A DNA stretch of 64,000 bases. Source: Actinomycetota bacterium (lineage in GTDB: Bacteria > Actinomycetota > Actinomycetes > Actinomycetales > Dermatophilaceae). Location of the stretch: contig JAIUOP010000005.1 in the NCBI GenBank assembly GCA_020161815.1, forward strand, positions 62,001 to 126,000, given 5' to 3'. The notes below the pieces were generated by a model, which saw only the letters and a program-made list of their open reading frames with translations, was not told the origin of the DNA and searched no databases. Shown piece after piece: positions 45,141 to 55,311 of this stretch (the stretch's first letter is position 1; each line of letters opens with the position of its first letter). The position numbers and the translations under genes are program-made.

Positions 45141-45922
45141 GCGCGCACCGCGAGGCCCGCGAGGCCGCAGGCGCCCCCACCACGCGTGCGGCCGGCGCCG
45201 GCTTCCTCCACCACCTGTATGCCGCCACCCGCGAGACCGCGCTCGTCGTCGCCCTCGCGCTCGTACTCTCGCTCGTGATCAAGACCTGGCTGCTCCAGGC
45301 GTTCTTCATCCCCTCCGGGTCGATGGAGGACACCCTCCTCGAGGGTGACCGGGTCATCGTCAGCAAGCTGGTGCCCGATGTCGTCCCGGTCCAGCGCGGG
45401 GACATCGTGGTCTTCCAGGACCCCGACCACTGGCTGCCGCCCACCACGGCGGTCGACCGGGGACCCCTCGTCAACGGACTCACCGACGTGCTCGAGTACC
45501 TCGGCCTCCTGCCCAGCGCGGCCGAGGACCACCTGATCAAGCGCGTCATCGGGCTGCCCGGCGACACGGTGACCTGCTGCGACGCCTCCGGGCGGCTCCT
45601 CGTCAACGGCGTCGCGATCACCGAGCCCTACCTCAAGCCCGACGACGTCCCCAGCTCGATGACCTTCGACATCACCGTGCCCGAGGGCCGGGTGTGGGTC
45701 ATGGGTGACCACCGGAGCAACTCCGAGGACTCCCGCTTCCACGACCCCGAGGGCGACGGCAGCCAGGGCAGCGTCCCGATCAGTGACCTGACCGGCCGGG
45801 CGGTGCTGCGGGTCTGGCCCCTGAGCCGGCTGGGGTGGCTGGACCGCTTCGCGGACACCTTCGCCACGGTGCCGAACGCGTCGGCTGGCAGCCCCCGACC
45901 GGTCCCGACGGGGCAGCCGTGA
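45137..45922 (+). CDS. lepB: Signal peptidase I (paralogue 3)
   Basis: 261-residue signal peptidase with intact catalysis: membrane segment ALVVALALVLSLVIKTWLL (~35-53), Ser62 in IPSGSMEDTL, general-base Lys in HLIKRVIGLPGD (~137), and box E MGDHRSNSEDSR. It overlaps the stop of the degenerate S26 gene upstream and the start of rnhB downstream. The rplS-lepB-rnhB context makes this the housekeeping orthologue. Confidence 0.95.
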   Translation: MSAHREAREAAGAPTTRAAGAGFLHHLYAATRETALVVALALVLSLVIKTWLLQAFFIPSGSMEDTLLEGDRVIVSKLVPDVVPVQRGDIVVFQDPDHWLPPTTAVDRGPLVNGLTDVLEYLGLLPSAAEDHLIKRVIGLPGDTVTCCDASGRLLVNGVAITEPYLKPDDVPSSMTFDITVPEGRVWVMGDHRSNSEDSRFHDPEGDGSQGSVPISDLTGRAVLRVWPLSRLGWLDRFADTFATVPNASAGSPRPVPTGQP

Positions 45923-46635
45923 CGGTCAAGCGCCCCAGCCTGCGGGTTGAGCGCGCCCTGCAGCGCCAGGGGCACCGGGTCCTGGCTGGCATGGACGAGG
46001 TCGGTCGTGGCGCCCTCGCGGGGCCGGTGACCGTCGGCGTGGTGCTCATCGACGAGACCTGCCGCTCGGCCCCGACCGGCGTGCGTGACTCCAAGCTGCT
46101 GGCGCCGCGCCGACGACAGGCGCTCGTGCCCCGGATCCATCGCTGGAGCCTGTCCTTCGCCGTGGGACATGCCGGACCCGACGAGATCGACGAGATCGGC
46201 ATCATCGCCGCGCTGCGCCTGGCCGGGATGCGTGCCCTCGCCGAGGTCGCCGCAGCAGGCGTGGTTCCCGACCTGGTCATCCTCGACGGCAACCACGACT
46301 GGCTCACCGCCCCCGAGGACGTCGGCCTCTTCGCCCTCACCGGCGACGGTCCGGCCACGCCGCCGGTCACGACGATGATCAAGGCCGACCTCAAGTGCTC
46401 ATCGGTGGCCGCTGCGAGCGTGCTGGCGAAGGTGGCCCGCGACGACATCATGGTGCGGCTGGGAGGCGAGCACCCGGCATACGAATGGGAACACAACAAG
46501 GGGTATGCCGCACCCGAGCACCTCGACGCCCTCCGGACCCACGGGCCGACCGTCCTGCACCGGCGGTCGTGGCGCCTGCCCGGGGTGATGGCGCAAGATG
46601 CTGGCATGAGTGCCGCAGGAGGGCCGGTGGGATGA
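45919..46635 (+). CDS. rnhB: Ribonuclease HII
   Basis: 238-residue enzyme that removes RNA from RNA-DNA hybrids and single ribonucleotides from DNA. Motif I AGMDEVGRGALAGPVTVG with the catalytic Asp-Glu (~22-39), DSKLLAPRRR, LDGNHDW for the third acidic residue, and KADLKCSSVAAASVLAKVAR. GTG start overlaps the lepB stop, and the end overlaps the DUF2469 ATG. Confidence 0.95.
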   Translation: MTVKRPSLRVERALQRQGHRVLAGMDEVGRGALAGPVTVGVVLIDETCRSAPTGVRDSKLLAPRRRQALVPRIHRWSLSFAVGHAGPDEIDEIGIIAALRLAGMRALAEVAAAGVVPDLVILDGNHDWLTAPEDVGLFALTGDGPATPPVTTMIKADLKCSSVAAASVLAKVARDDIMVRLGGEHPAYEWEHNKGYAAPEHLDALRTHGPTVLHRRSWRLPGVMAQDAGMSAAGGPVG

Positions 46636-46946
46636 GCGCCGAGGACCTGGAGAAGTACGAGAGCGAGATGGAGCTGGCGCTCTATCGCGAGTACCGCGAT
46701 GTCGTCGGCCTGTTCACCCATGTCGTCGAGACCGAGCGCCGCTTCTACCTGTGCAACAGCGTCGACGTGAAGGCCAAGTCCGACGGAGGCGAGGTCTACT
46801 TCGACGTCACGATGACCGATGCGTGGGTGTGGGACATCTACCGCCCCGCCCGCTTCGCCAAGAAGGTGCGCGTGGTGACCTTCAAGGACGTCAACGTCGA
46901 GGAGCTCGCCAAGGCCGAGCTCGAGCTGCCCAAGGGACCCTTCTGA
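46632..46946 (+). CDS. DUF2469 family protein
   Basis: 104 residues: MSAEDLEKYESEMELALYRE, YRDVVGLFTHVVETERRFYL, TMTDAWVWDIYRPARFAKKV, VRVVTFKDVNVEEL. This small protein is highly conserved in actinobacteria, almost always directly after rnhB, and its function is unknown. The ATG overlaps the rnhB stop. Confidence 0.92.
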   Translation: MSAEDLEKYESEMELALYREYRDVVGLFTHVVETERRFYLCNSVDVKAKSDGGEVYFDVTMTDAWVWDIYRPARFAKKVRVVTFKDVNVEELAKAELELPKGPF

Positions 46947-46956
46947 CCCAGGGCTC

Positions 46957-47838
46957 TCAGCGCCACGGGGGCGGGACGGCGCGGAAGCGCACCGGGTCCC
47001 CGGGCCGCAGCTGGGCGACCCGGTCGGTGTCGGCGTCGGTGACGACCGCGATCACGGGGTAGCCGCCGGTCGTCGGATGGTCGGCGAGGAGGACCACCGG
47101 CTGGCCGTCGGGGGGCACCTGGATGGACCCGCGCACCATCGGCTCGCTCGGCAGTTCCTTCCCTTCGTATGCCGTGGCGCGCCTGATCGGGGGGCCGTCG
47201 AGGCGCACACCGATCCGGTCGAGGGCGCCGGTGGCGGTCCAGCGGGCGCTCGTCAGGGCGGCGCTGGACTCGCGGTCGAACCAGTCGGTGCGTGGGCCGC
47301 GCACGATGGTGGCGGTGGGTTCGGCCTGCCAGGCGCCTCCGGGGTGGTGGGCGAGGTGGGGCGCGTATGGTGCGGCCTCGCCGAGGGCCAGGGTGTCCCC
47401 GGCACGCAGCGGCGGCCGACCCAGGGCGAGCGAGGGCGAGGAGGCGACGCTGCCGAGGGCCACTGGCGCGCTGAGTCCGCCTGCCACGGCGAGGTAACTG
47501 CGCAGCCCCGACCTCGGGGTGCCGAGGGCGAGCTCGGCCCCGCCCGGCACGAGGATCGCCTCGCCGAACGCGGCTGCCGCCCCGTCGATGCGGACCTCGC
47601 ACGGAGCGCCGGCTACGCAGCATCGGGTCGCGGCACCGAAACGCACCCGCAGCCCACCCAGGGTGGTCTCCAGCCCGGGGGTCGCGTCCGCCTGGCCGAG
47701 GAGCCGGTTCGCCAGGCGCAGGGAGGCACGGTCCGCCGCGCCCCCGGTCGGCACGCCGATCGCGCCGTGCCCGGGCCGGCCGAGGTCCTGGACGGTCGTC
47801 ATCGGGCCGGGGTCGATGACCGTGAGCGTGCCGGTCAT
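46957..47838 (-). CDS. pxpC: 5-oxoprolinase subunit C (biotin-dependent carboxylase-like, KipA family)
   Basis: 293 residues. PxpC with PxpB and PxpA hydrolyses 5-oxoproline (pyroglutamate) to glutamate with ATP. Family motifs: VIDPGPMTTVQDLGRPGHGA, GVPTGGAADRASLRLANRLL, LRSYLAVAGGLSAP, the RGPRTDWF region, SEPMVRGSIQVPPDGQPVVL and LADHPTTGGYPVIAVV. Its start overlaps the pxpB stop by four bases on the minus strand. Confidence 0.92.
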   Translation of the reverse strand: MTGTLTVIDPGPMTTVQDLGRPGHGAIGVPTGGAADRASLRLANRLLGQADATPGLETTLGGLRVRFGAATRCCVAGAPCEVRIDGAAAAFGEAILVPGGAELALGTPRSGLRSYLAVAGGLSAPVALGSVASSPSLALGRPPLRAGDTLALGEAAPYAPHLAHHPGGAWQAEPTATIVRGPRTDWFDRESSAALTSARWTATGALDRIGVRLDGPPIRRATAYEGKELPSEPMVRGSIQVPPDGQPVVLLADHPTTGGYPVIAVVTDADTDRVAQLRPGDPVRFRAVPPPWR

Positions 47839-48485
47839 GCCCGCTCCACGAAGCGGACCCGCCGACCCGGCACGAGCTGGGCCGGGACGTCGGCGAACTG
47901 GTCCCAGGTCGTCAGGTCGGTGCGTCCGATGAGCCGCCAGCCCCCGGGTGAGGCGCTGGGGTAGATGCCGGTCCACCCGCCGGCGAGGGCGACGCTGCCC
48001 GCAGGGACCCTCTTGCGCGGCGTGGCCAGGCGGGGGACGGTGGGCCAGGGCTGGCCCGGATCGCTGGGGCGGAGGTAGCCGAAGCCGGGGAGGAAGCCGG
48101 CGAAGTCGACCACCCAGGACATGCTCGTATGCCGTGCCACCAGTCCCTCGGCGCTCTCACCGAGGTGCTGCGCGAGGGAGGCGAGGTCGGGGCCGTCGTA
48201 GGTCGTGGGGACGAGGAGCACCTCGGCAGCGGCGTCGGCGTCGAGCGCGGCCGGGGTGACGGCCCTCGTGGCGGCACGGGGATCGTCGATTCGGCGGAGG
48301 TCATCCACGACGCGCTTGAGGTGGTCAGCGCTCGCCGTGCGGACGAGGACGGTGGCCGCGCCCTCGACGACGTCGAGGACACCGGGCGGCGGGTCCCGCC
48401 GCAGGTGCGTGGCGAGGGCCACTCGGGCGTCGCGGTCCGCGACCTCGACGAGGACGGCGCGATCGCCGGTGGGGAGGATCCTCAT
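47835..48485 (-). CDS. pxpB: 5-oxoprolinase subunit B (KipI family)
   Basis: 216 residues. ILPTGDRAVLVEVADRDARV at the N-terminus, TYDGPDLASLAQHLG, HTSMSWVVDFAGFLPGFGYL and RKRVPAGSVALAGGWTGIYP are the KipI/PxpB signature stretches, including the G[FY]xPGFxYL motif. ATG start at 48485. It is the middle gene of a minus-strand pxpA-pxpB-pxpC operon. Confidence 0.93.
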   Translation of the reverse strand: MRILPTGDRAVLVEVADRDARVALATHLRRDPPPGVLDVVEGAATVLVRTASADHLKRVVDDLRRIDDPRAATRAVTPAALDADAAAEVLLVPTTYDGPDLASLAQHLGESAEGLVARHTSMSWVVDFAGFLPGFGYLRPSDPGQPWPTVPRLATPRKRVPAGSVALAGGWTGIYPSASPGGWRLIGRTDLTTWDQFADVPAQLVPGRRVRFVERA

Positions 48486-48496
48486 CGGCGGGGTGC

Positions 48497-49264
48497 TCAG
48501 GCCCGGACGAAGGGCGCGAGCGCCACGTTCGCCGCCGTCAGGGCCGAGCGCACCTGCGCGGCCAGCCCCACGGCGCCAGGGGTGTCGCCGTGGACGCAGA
48601 GGGAGTCGGGGTGGACCTCGAGGAGGGCGCCGTCGACCGTGACCACCTCGCGCTCGGTCACCATGCGGACGGCGCGCTCGATGACGGCCTCCGGGTCGGT
48701 GATGACCGCACCCGGGAGCGCGCGCGGGACCAAGGTGCCGTCGGCGGCATACGCCCGGTCGGCGAAGGCCTCGGCCACCGTGGCGAGCCCGGCTGCGGCG
48801 GCCCGCCGCAGCAGCGCCGACCCGGAGAGGCCGAGCACGGGGAGGGTCGGATCGAGGGCCACGACCGCCTCGATGACGGCAGCGGCCTGGCCCTCGTGGT
48901 GCATGGCCGTGTTGTAGAGGGCGCCGTGCGGCTTGACGTAGCGGACCCGGGTGCCGGCGACGCGGGCGAGGGCGTCGAGGGCGCCGATCTGGTAGGTCAC
49001 GTCCGCAGTGAGGTCCGCGGGGGCGATGTCGAGGAAGCGGCGACCGAAGCCGGCCAGGTCGCGATAGCCCACCTGCGCACCGATGACGACGCCGTGGCCG
49101 GCCGCCAGGGCGCAGGTCCGGGCCAGGGTCGACGGATCCCCGGCGTGGAAGCCGCAGGCGACGTTCGCCGAGGTCAGGTGGGGGATGAGTGCCGCGTCGT
49201 CGCCCAGCGTCCACGCGCCGAAGGACTCACCGACATCGGCGTTGAGGTCCACGGTCAGGGGCAT
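48497..49264 (-). CDS. pxpA: 5-oxoprolinase subunit A (LamB/YcsF family)
   Basis: 255 residues. [73 protein letters not shown] and [14 protein letters not shown] are complete family motifs with the conserved Asp and His residues. First gene of the pxpABC operon, 11 bases before pxpB; divergent from yraN across a 120-base region that must contain both promoters. Confidence 0.94.
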   Translation of the reverse strand: MPLTVDLNADVGESFGAWTLGDDAALIPHLTSANVACGFHAGDPSTLARTCALAAGHGVVIGAQVGYRDLAGFGRRFLDIAPADLTADVTYQIGALDALARVAGTRVRYVKPHGALYNTAMHHEGQAAAVIEAVVALDPTLPVLGLSGSALLRRAAAAGLATVAEAFADRAYAADGTLVPRALPGAVITDPEAVIERAVRMVTEREVVTVDGALLEVHPDSLCVHGDTPGAVGLAAQVRSALTAANVALAPFVRA

Positions 49265-49384
49265 GGGTGGATTGTCCACCGTCGGCAGCGCACGTTGTCC
49301 ACATGAGCTGCCGCCCATGGTGTGTCGTCCACAGTCGGCCCCGTGGCTCGGGCAGCGAGTCGGGCGGAGGAGTGGAGTGCCGCC

Positions 49385-49753
49385 ATGACGATGACGGACG
49401 GACGCACGGGCCTGGCCCGGCGAGGTGAGGCCCTGGCGGCCCGGCACCTTGCGGGTCTGGGCATGGAGGTCCTCGAGCGCAACTGGCGGCACGGGCGCGC
49501 CGAGGCCGACCTGGTGCTGCGCGATGGCGCGGCCTTGGTGATCTGCGAGGTGAAGACCCGCCGCGGCCTGGGCTATGGCGACCCACTGGAGGCGATCACG
49601 GTGACCAAGGCCCGCCGGCTCCGCCAGCTCGCCGGAGCCTACGTGAGCCAGGCCGACGAGGGGTTCGGCGAGGTTCGGGTGGACGCCGTCGGCATCCTGT
49701 GGCCCGACGACGGGCGCCCGCAGCTGCGCCACGTGCGTGGGGTGTGGTCGTGA
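49385..49753 (+). CDS. YraN/UPF0102 family nuclease-like protein
   Basis: 122 residues with a PD-(D/E)xK-type core: [25 protein letters not shown], plus [22 protein letters not shown] at the start. Biochemical role unproven. ATG 49385 gives the standard N-terminus. The stop overlaps the comM GTG. The yraN-comM-dprA cluster is conserved in actinobacteria. Confidence 0.9.
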   Translation: MTMTDGRTGLARRGEALAARHLAGLGMEVLERNWRHGRAEADLVLRDGAALVICEVKTRRGLGYGDPLEAITVTKARRLRQLAGAYVSQADEGFGEVRVDAVGILWPDDGRPQLRHVRGVWS

Positions 49754-51288
49754 AGCTCGGTCACACGCGGGCGGTGGCGTTGGCCGGGGTCGCCGGCACG
49801 CTCGTCGACGTCGAGGCGCACATCGCCTCGGGCCTGCCGACGATCGCCGTCTCCGGGCTTCCCGACAAGGCCTGCGGGCAGGCGCCCGACCGCATCCGGT
49901 CGGCGGCGTCCGCGGCGGGTGTCGCCATACCGACGCAGCGGATCGTCGTCAACCTGTCACCGGCCTCGATCACCAAGCACGGATCCCTCTTCGACCTGCC
50001 GATCGCGATCGCCGTGCTGGCAGCGGCGGGAGTCGTCCGCAGCCAAGTGGCCACCGACGCCGTCCACCTCGGCGAGCTGGGCCTGGACGGCAGCATCAGG
50101 GGGGTTCGCGGTGTCCTGCCATGCGTGCTCGCCGCGGCACGGGCCGGGGTCGAGGACGTCGTCGTGCCGCTCGAGAACGTCGCCGAGGCGCGGCTCGTCG
50201 ACGAGATTCGCGTCCACGCCGCGGCCTCCCTGGAGGAGCTGCTCGAGTGGTATGCCGCGGAGCACCGTCGCGGCACTCCCGTGCCGTTGGCGTCGCCGCC
50301 GCCTCCGCGACCGGTGACGGGTGCCCGCGTCGTCGACATGGCCGATGTCGTGGGACAGCCCGAGGCCCGGTTCGCGGTGGAGCTGGCGGCCTGCGGTGGT
50401 CATCACATGCTCCTCTCCGGTCCTCCCGGCGTGGGCAAGACGATGCTGGCCGAGCGCCTCGTCACGGTCCTGCCCGCGCTGAGCCGCTCGCTCGCCCTGG
50501 AGTCGCACTCGATCCGCTCCCTGTCCGGCCTCGCAGCGGCCTCCTCGTCCCTGGACTGCACACCGCCCTACGAGGCGCCCCACCACTCCGCGAGCGTCGC
50601 GGCGATCGTCGGCGGGGGGAGTGGGGCGGTGCTGCCGGGCGCGATCTCCCGAGCCCATGGCGGGGTGTTGTTCATGGACGAGGCCCCGGAGTTCAGGACC
50701 TCGGTGCTCCAGACGCTGCGCCAGCCCTTGGAGTCCGGCACGGTGACGATCGCCCGGGCGCGGGAGTCGGTGACCTTCCCGGCCCGGTTCCTGCTGGTCC
50801 TGGCCGCCAATCCCTGTCCGTGCGGCAAGGCCTGGGGCAAGTCCAGTGAGTGCACCTGTTCGGCGTTGGAGCTGCGCCGCTACCAGTCGCGCCTGTCCGG
50901 CCCGCTGATGGACCGTGTCGACATCCGGGTCACCGTCCCGCCCGTGCCTCGGGGGGCCTTCGTGGAGGCGAGCGGTGAGGGCAGTGCGGCCATCGGGGCG
51001 CGGGTGCTCCAGGCGCGGGGCGCGCAGGCCGAGCGTTGGCGGGCGCTGCCCGAGCGGCTGAACGGCACCGTTCCAGGATCCGTCCTGCGGAGGCCGCCGT
51101 TCCGGCTGCCGTCGCGGGTGACCGCCACGCTGGACCACGGCCTCGACCTCGGCACCCTGAGCCTGCGCGGGTACGACCGGGTGCTCCGCCTGGCCTGGTC
51201 GACCGCGGACCTCTCGGGCCACACCACGCCCACGGCCGATGACGTCGGGCTGGCCCTCCACCTGCGCTCGGGAGGGATGGCGGCATGA
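49750..51288 (+). CDS. comM: YifB/ComM-type Mg-chelatase-like AAA+ ATPase
   Basis: 512 residues. An N-terminal Lon-protease-like domain without a serine protease site ([40 protein letters not shown]), then an AAA+ domain with Walker [16 protein letters not shown] (~220), Walker [13 protein letters not shown] (~305), and the zinc-type [14 protein letters not shown] motif (~357). ComM is a hexameric helicase that extends integrated DNA by branch migration during natural transformation in Vibrio and Haemophilus. GTG start overlaps yraN; the end overlaps dprA (ATGA). Confidence 0.92.
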   Translation: MKLGHTRAVALAGVAGTLVDVEAHIASGLPTIAVSGLPDKACGQAPDRIRSAASAAGVAIPTQRIVVNLSPASITKHGSLFDLPIAIAVLAAAGVVRSQVATDAVHLGELGLDGSIRGVRGVLPCVLAAARAGVEDVVVPLENVAEARLVDEIRVHAAASLEELLEWYAAEHRRGTPVPLASPPPPRPVTGARVVDMADVVGQPEARFAVELAACGGHHMLLSGPPGVGKTMLAERLVTVLPALSRSLALESHSIRSLSGLAAASSSLDCTPPYEAPHHSASVAAIVGGGSGAVLPGAISRAHGGVLFMDEAPEFRTSVLQTLRQPLESGTVTIARARESVTFPARFLLVLAANPCPCGKAWGKSSECTCSALELRRYQSRLSGPLMDRVDIRVTVPPVPRGAFVEASGEGSAAIGARVLQARGAQAERWRALPERLNGTVPGSVLRRPPFRLPSRVTATLDHGLDLGTLSLRGYDRVLRLAWSTADLSGHTTPTADDVGLALHLRSGGMAA

Positions 51289-52409
51289 GCGCCGAGCGGA
51301 ACCTTCGTCTCGTCCGCGACGACGAGCGCCTGGCCCGCATCGTGTGGGCCCACCTGGACGAGCCGGTGCAGGGTCCGGGGTTGGCGTGGGTGGCCTCCCA
51401 TGGGCCGGTGGAGGCGCTCGAGCGGCTGGTCTGCGGCGCGGTGGGACGGGGGAGTGCGGCTGCGACCCGGCTGGCCGCGCTGGACCTCGACGGTGCGCTC
51501 CGGGCCATGGACCGGCACCGGGTCAGGGCCCTCGTGCCCGGTGACGCGCAGTGGCCGATCGGCCTGGATGACCTCTCGGTCGGACCGCACTGCCTCTTCG
51601 TCCAGGGCCATGCGGACCTCTCGGGGCTGCACCGGTCGGGCATCGCGGTGGTCGGCTCGCGGTCGGCGACGGCATACGGCACCCAAACCGCGCGTCGGAT
51701 CGCTGCCGACCTCGCCGACCGAGGGCGCGTCGTGGTGTCGGGGGCTGCCTTCGGCATCGATGCCGCCGCCCACGAGGGAGCGCTGTCCGTCGGCGGGGTC
51801 ACCGTGGCGGTGCTCGCCTGCGGACTGGATCGGCCCTACCCGGCCGCGCACGCGGGCCTTCTGCGTCGCATCGCAGTGGCCGGAGCGGTCGTGAGCGAGG
51901 TGCCGATCGGGCACGCTCCGTATCGCCAGCGCTTCCTCAGCCGCAACCGGCTCATCGCGGCCGCCACGGTGGGGACGGTGGTCGTCGAGGCCAGCCTGCG
52001 CTCGGGATCGCTGAACACGGCGCGGGAGGCGCGGGACCTGGAGCGGCATGTCGCCATGGTGCCGGGGCCGGTCACGTCGGTCCTCAGTGCCGGATGCCAT
52101 GAGTGGATCCGGTCCAAGGAGTCGAGCCTGGTGACCGATGCCGCCGACGTCCTCGACCTGATGGGCGCCCTGGGCGTCGACGCGCAGGACACCCGCCGGG
52201 CCGCTCCGCAGCGGGAGGACCTGGTGTCCCCCGAGGACCAGGCCCTGTGGTCGGCGGTGCCCGTGCGCCGGGGTGCGGACCTGGCCTCGCTGGCCAGGGC
52301 GAGTGGACTGACCGTGCCGGCGACCCTCGCCGGGCTGGGCCGCCTCACCCTGCTCGGGCTCGTCATCCGCCACGAGGACACCTGGCGCAAGGCGCCCCGG
52401 CCCGGCTGA
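51285..52409 (+). CDS. dprA: DNA-processing protein DprA
   Basis: 374 residues. DprA loads RecA on incoming single-stranded DNA during transformation. Rossmann-like DprA core: [97 protein letters not shown]-terminal winged-helix-like domain (~310-374) follows. Translationally coupled to comM. Confidence 0.95.
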   Translation: MSAERNLRLVRDDERLARIVWAHLDEPVQGPGLAWVASHGPVEALERLVCGAVGRGSAAATRLAALDLDGALRAMDRHRVRALVPGDAQWPIGLDDLSVGPHCLFVQGHADLSGLHRSGIAVVGSRSATAYGTQTARRIAADLADRGRVVVSGAAFGIDAAAHEGALSVGGVTVAVLACGLDRPYPAAHAGLLRRIAVAGAVVSEVPIGHAPYRQRFLSRNRLIAAATVGTVVVEASLRSGSLNTAREARDLERHVAMVPGPVTSVLSAGCHEWIRSKESSLVTDAADVLDLMGALGVDAQDTRRAAPQREDLVSPEDQALWSAVPVRRGADLASLARASGLTVPATLAGLGRLTLLGLVIRHEDTWRKAPRPG

Positions 52410-52491
52410 CCCGGGCCGGGTGCTGTGGGCCGGGTGCTGTGGGCGGGGTGTCTCATTGCATCGACACCTCGAAGTCGTCACTGTGGGGTGC

Positions 52492-53400
52492 GTGGTCATC
52501 GAGGAGGACGTGCGCGAGGCCTTCGCCCGGCACCTGCGGCTGGAGAAGGGGCGCAGCGAGCACACCGTGCGCGCCTACCTCGGCGACCTCGAGTCCCTGG
52601 AGGCGCACCTCCGCGAGGCCGGTTTCCGTGCCATCGGCGAGGTGAGCCTGCGTTCCCTGCGTGACTGGCTCGGTGCCCTCGCCGCCGCCGGCGTGTCGCG
52701 CTCCACCCTGTCACGTCGATCGGCCGCGGCGCGCACCTTCTTCCGCTGGGCCCTGCGCACCGGACGCATCGACTCCGACCCGTCGCTGCGGCTGGCCGCG
52801 CCGAAGAAGCACCGTGTGCTGCCCGATGTCCTCACCCGCGCGAACGCCGAGGCCCTCCTGAACGTGGCAGCGGTGAGCTCGGACGACGAGAGCCCGCTCG
52901 GCGTGCGCGATGCCGCCCTGCTCGAGCTGCTCTATGCCACCGGCATCCGCGTCGGTGAGCTCACCGGCCTCGACATCGATGACGTGGACTTCGGCGCGTG
53001 CGTCGTCCGGGTCGTCGGCAAGGGTGACAAGGAACGCACCGTCCCCTTCGGCATCCCCGCGCGTGATGCGCTCCGACGGTGGCTCGACCGAGGGCGCCCG
53101 CTTCTGGCGACGGCCAGCAGTGGCCCGGCCCTCTTCCTCGGCGTCCGCGGGAGGCGGGTGGACCCACGGCAGGTGCGCACGGTCGTGCACGGCCTCCTCG
53201 AGGAGGTGCCGGACGCTCCCGATCTCGGTCCGCACGGCTTGCGGCACAGTGCGGCCACCCATCTCGTCGAGGGCGGCGCGGACCTGCGGATGGTGCAGGA
53301 GCTGCTGGGCCACAGCTCGCTGGCCACGACCCAGCTCTACACGCACGTGTCGATCGAGCGCTTGCGCGCCAGCTACGCCCAGGCCCACCCCCGCGCCTGA
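52492..53400 (+). CDS. xerC: Tyrosine recombinase XerC
   Basis: 302-residue site-specific recombinase that resolves chromosome dimers at dif with XerD. N-terminal SAM-like domain ([20 protein letters not shown]), then the catalytic domain with Arg in [12 protein letters not shown], Lys in [23 protein letters not shown] (HxxR), [15 protein letters not shown] with His and the nucleophile Tyr. GTG 52492 gives the normal XerC N-terminus. Two near-exact 14-base GGGCCGGGTGCTGT repeats lie just upstream (52415-52442). The context dprA-xerC-rpsB identifies the housekeeping XerC. Confidence 0.93.
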   Translation: MVIEEDVREAFARHLRLEKGRSEHTVRAYLGDLESLEAHLREAGFRAIGEVSLRSLRDWLGALAAAGVSRSTLSRRSAAARTFFRWALRTGRIDSDPSLRLAAPKKHRVLPDVLTRANAEALLNVAAVSSDDESPLGVRDAALLELLYATGIRVGELTGLDIDDVDFGACVVRVVGKGDKERTVPFGIPARDALRRWLDRGRPLLATASSGPALFLGVRGRRVDPRQVRTVVHGLLEEVPDAPDLGPHGLRHSAATHLVEGGADLRMVQELLGHSSLATTQLYTHVSIERLRASYAQAHPRA

Positions 53401-53460
53401 CCGACCGCGACTTTGCCTCAGGGCGCCTGCTGGCACGCCACGAGGCGAAGTCCGCGTCGG

Positions 53461-54009
53461 TCAGCGAGAGGGAAGTGGTGGGAGCAGGACGATCCGGGGC
53501 CGCGTGAGGAAGAGCATGGGGTCGAGGTAGGTGCGATCACGGAGGGCGCCCAGGTGCAGGCAGGCGGCCGGCGCGCAGTGGCCGTCGGCGTCCTCGAGGC
53601 TCCCGACGGCATCCTCTGCGGACAGTGACTGGCCCTCGACCACGGCTGCCGTGACCGGCTCATAGGTGCTCCGGACGCCGTCGGCATGCGTGATGCTCAC
53701 GGTGCCTCGCCCGGCGACGACGCCGACGTGGGTCACCGTGCCGTCGGCGACCGCGAGCACGGGGTCGCCGACCCGGGCCCCGAGGTCGACACCGCGATGC
53801 CCGGCGCCATAGGTCGACTCCGGCGGCACGAAGGCGTGCACGACCGGCGGGCGCGGCGCCAGCGGCCAGGCCCAACGGCCAGCCGGTGGCGTCGCGGTGG
53901 CGGCGACCTCAGTGATCACCTGACCTGCCGCAGGCACCGGCGACGCGGTCACAGGGCCGCAGCAGAGGAGGACGCTGGCCGCGACGAACACGGAGCGAGA
54001 AGCGGTCAC
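53461..54009 (-). CDS. Secreted M23/LytM-domain protein with altered active site
   Basis: About 182 residues. A signal peptide (VFVAASVLLCCGPVTASPVPA) precedes an M23 domain: GAGHRGVDLGARVGDPVLAVADG contains the HxxxD zinc ligands, and GVVAGRGTVSITHADGVRSTY follows. The terminal HxH motif of active LytM enzymes reads ACLHLGALR here: the zinc-ligand His remains, but the first, catalytic-type His is Cys. It may therefore be a cell-wall-binding regulator, not a hydrolase. Start uncertain: GTG 54009 has GAGGAG directly against it; a GTG at 54072 is also in frame. Confidence 0.78.
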   Translation of the reverse strand: MTASRSVFVAASVLLCCGPVTASPVPAAGQVITEVAATATPPAGRWAWPLAPRPPVVHAFVPPESTYGAGHRGVDLGARVGDPVLAVADGTVTHVGVVAGRGTVSITHADGVRSTYEPVTAAVVEGQSLSAEDAVGSLEDADGHCAPAACLHLGALRDRTYLDPMLFLTRPRIVLLPPLPSR

Positions 54010-54120
54010 CTCCTCAGGCTCGCGACCACTCGTCGTCGGGCGCGCGCCACATCCCGCACCTGTGGACGACACGGCCTTGAGCGAGGTCCGTGTGGACGGG
54101 CGGGACGGGTTTGACGACCC

Positions 54121-55284
54121 TCAGGGACGCAACGCCGACAGTCGCCGGACAGCCTCCTCCAGCACCTCGTCCCGCTTGCAGAAGGCGAAGCGGACCAGCG
54201 TGCGCGAGGCCTCCTTGTCGTCGCAGAACACCGACACCGGCACACCGACGACTCCGGCCCGCACGGGCAGTTCCCGGCAGAAGGCCAAGCCGTCGCTCGC
54301 CCCCAATGGCGCCGCATCGGCGATGACGAAGTAGGTGCCTTGCGGCACGGCCACCGGCAGGCCCGCCTCCTGGAGAGCGGCCACGAGAAGGTCGCGCTTG
54401 CCCTGCAAGGATGCCGCGAGACCGGCATAGACCTCATCGCCCAGCCCGAGACCGACCGCCACCGCCGGCTGGAAGGGGCCCGACCCGACGAACGTGGTGA
54501 ACTGCTTGACCGCCCGCACCGCCGAGACCGCCTCGGCCGGCCCGCTGACCCAGCCGACCTTCCACCCGGTCGTGGAGAAGGTCTTGCCTGCGGAGGAGAT
54601 GGTCAGGGTCCTGTCCCACATGCCCGGCAGCGACGCCACGGCGATGTGCTCGGCGCCGTCGAAGGTCAGGTGCTCATAGACCTCGTCGGTCACGACCCAC
54701 GCCCCGTGCTCGCGCGCCAGTGCGCAGATGAGGTCGATCTCGCTGCGGGAGAACACCTTTCCGGTCGGGTTGTGCGGTGTGTTGAGCAGCACCATCCGGG
54801 TCCGGTCGCTGAACGCCGCGCGCAGTGCCGCCTCGTCGATGTGCCAGTCAGGGAAGCGCAGGGGCACCGGTCGCCGCTCCCCACCCGCGAGGGCGATCGA
54901 CGCGGCATACGAGTCGTAGTACGGCTCGAAGGTGACCACTTCGTCCCCGGGGGCGACGAGCCCCAGGATCGTGGCGAGGATCGCCTCGGTCGCCCCCACG
55001 GTCACGAGCACCTCGGAGCGAGGGTCGACCTCGAGACCGTAGAAGCGCTTCTGGTGCGCGGCGATGGCCCCGAGGAGCTCGGGCACGCCGGGACCCGGAG
55101 GGTACTGGTTCCGCCCACCGTCGATCGCCGCCTTCGCCGCCTCGAGCACCTCGCGCGGCCCATCGGTGTCGGGGAAGCCCTGGCCCAGGTTGATCGCGCC
55201 GTGCTGGACCGCGAGCGCCGACATCTCGGCGAAGATCGTGGCGCCGAAGGGGGCGAGCGCGGAGTTCCCGAGGGGTCGAGTCAT
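54121..55284 (-). CDS. PLP-dependent class I aminotransferase (DapC/kynurenine-aminotransferase-like)
   Basis: 387 residues. INLGQGFPDTDGPREVLEAA, NQYPPGPGVPELLGAIAAH, EPYYDSYAASIALAGG, LNTPHNPTGKVFSRSE, VVTDEVYEHLTFDG and the PLP-lysine motif SSAGKTFSTTGWKVGW (Lys ~235) are typical of aminotransferase subgroup I-gamma. Actinobacterial members act as N-succinyldiaminopimelate or methionine/aromatic aminotransferases; which one cannot be told from sequence. ATG 55284 is chosen; GTG 55293 is possible. Divergent from the LD-carboxypeptidase across an inverted repeat. Confidence 0.9.
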   Translation of the reverse strand: MTRPLGNSALAPFGATIFAEMSALAVQHGAINLGQGFPDTDGPREVLEAAKAAIDGGRNQYPPGPGVPELLGAIAAHQKRFYGLEVDPRSEVLVTVGATEAILATILGLVAPGDEVVTFEPYYDSYAASIALAGGERRPVPLRFPDWHIDEAALRAAFSDRTRMVLLNTPHNPTGKVFSRSEIDLICALAREHGAWVVTDEVYEHLTFDGAEHIAVASLPGMWDRTLTISSAGKTFSTTGWKVGWVSGPAEAVSAVRAVKQFTTFVGSGPFQPAVAVGLGLGDEVYAGLAASLQGKRDLLVAALQEAGLPVAVPQGTYFVIADAAPLGASDGLAFCRELPVRAGVVGVPVSVFCDDKEASRTLVRFAFCKRDEVLEEAVRRLSALRP

Positions 55285-55311
55285 GCGCCCCACCGTAGGC
55301 CGTCACGCTCG

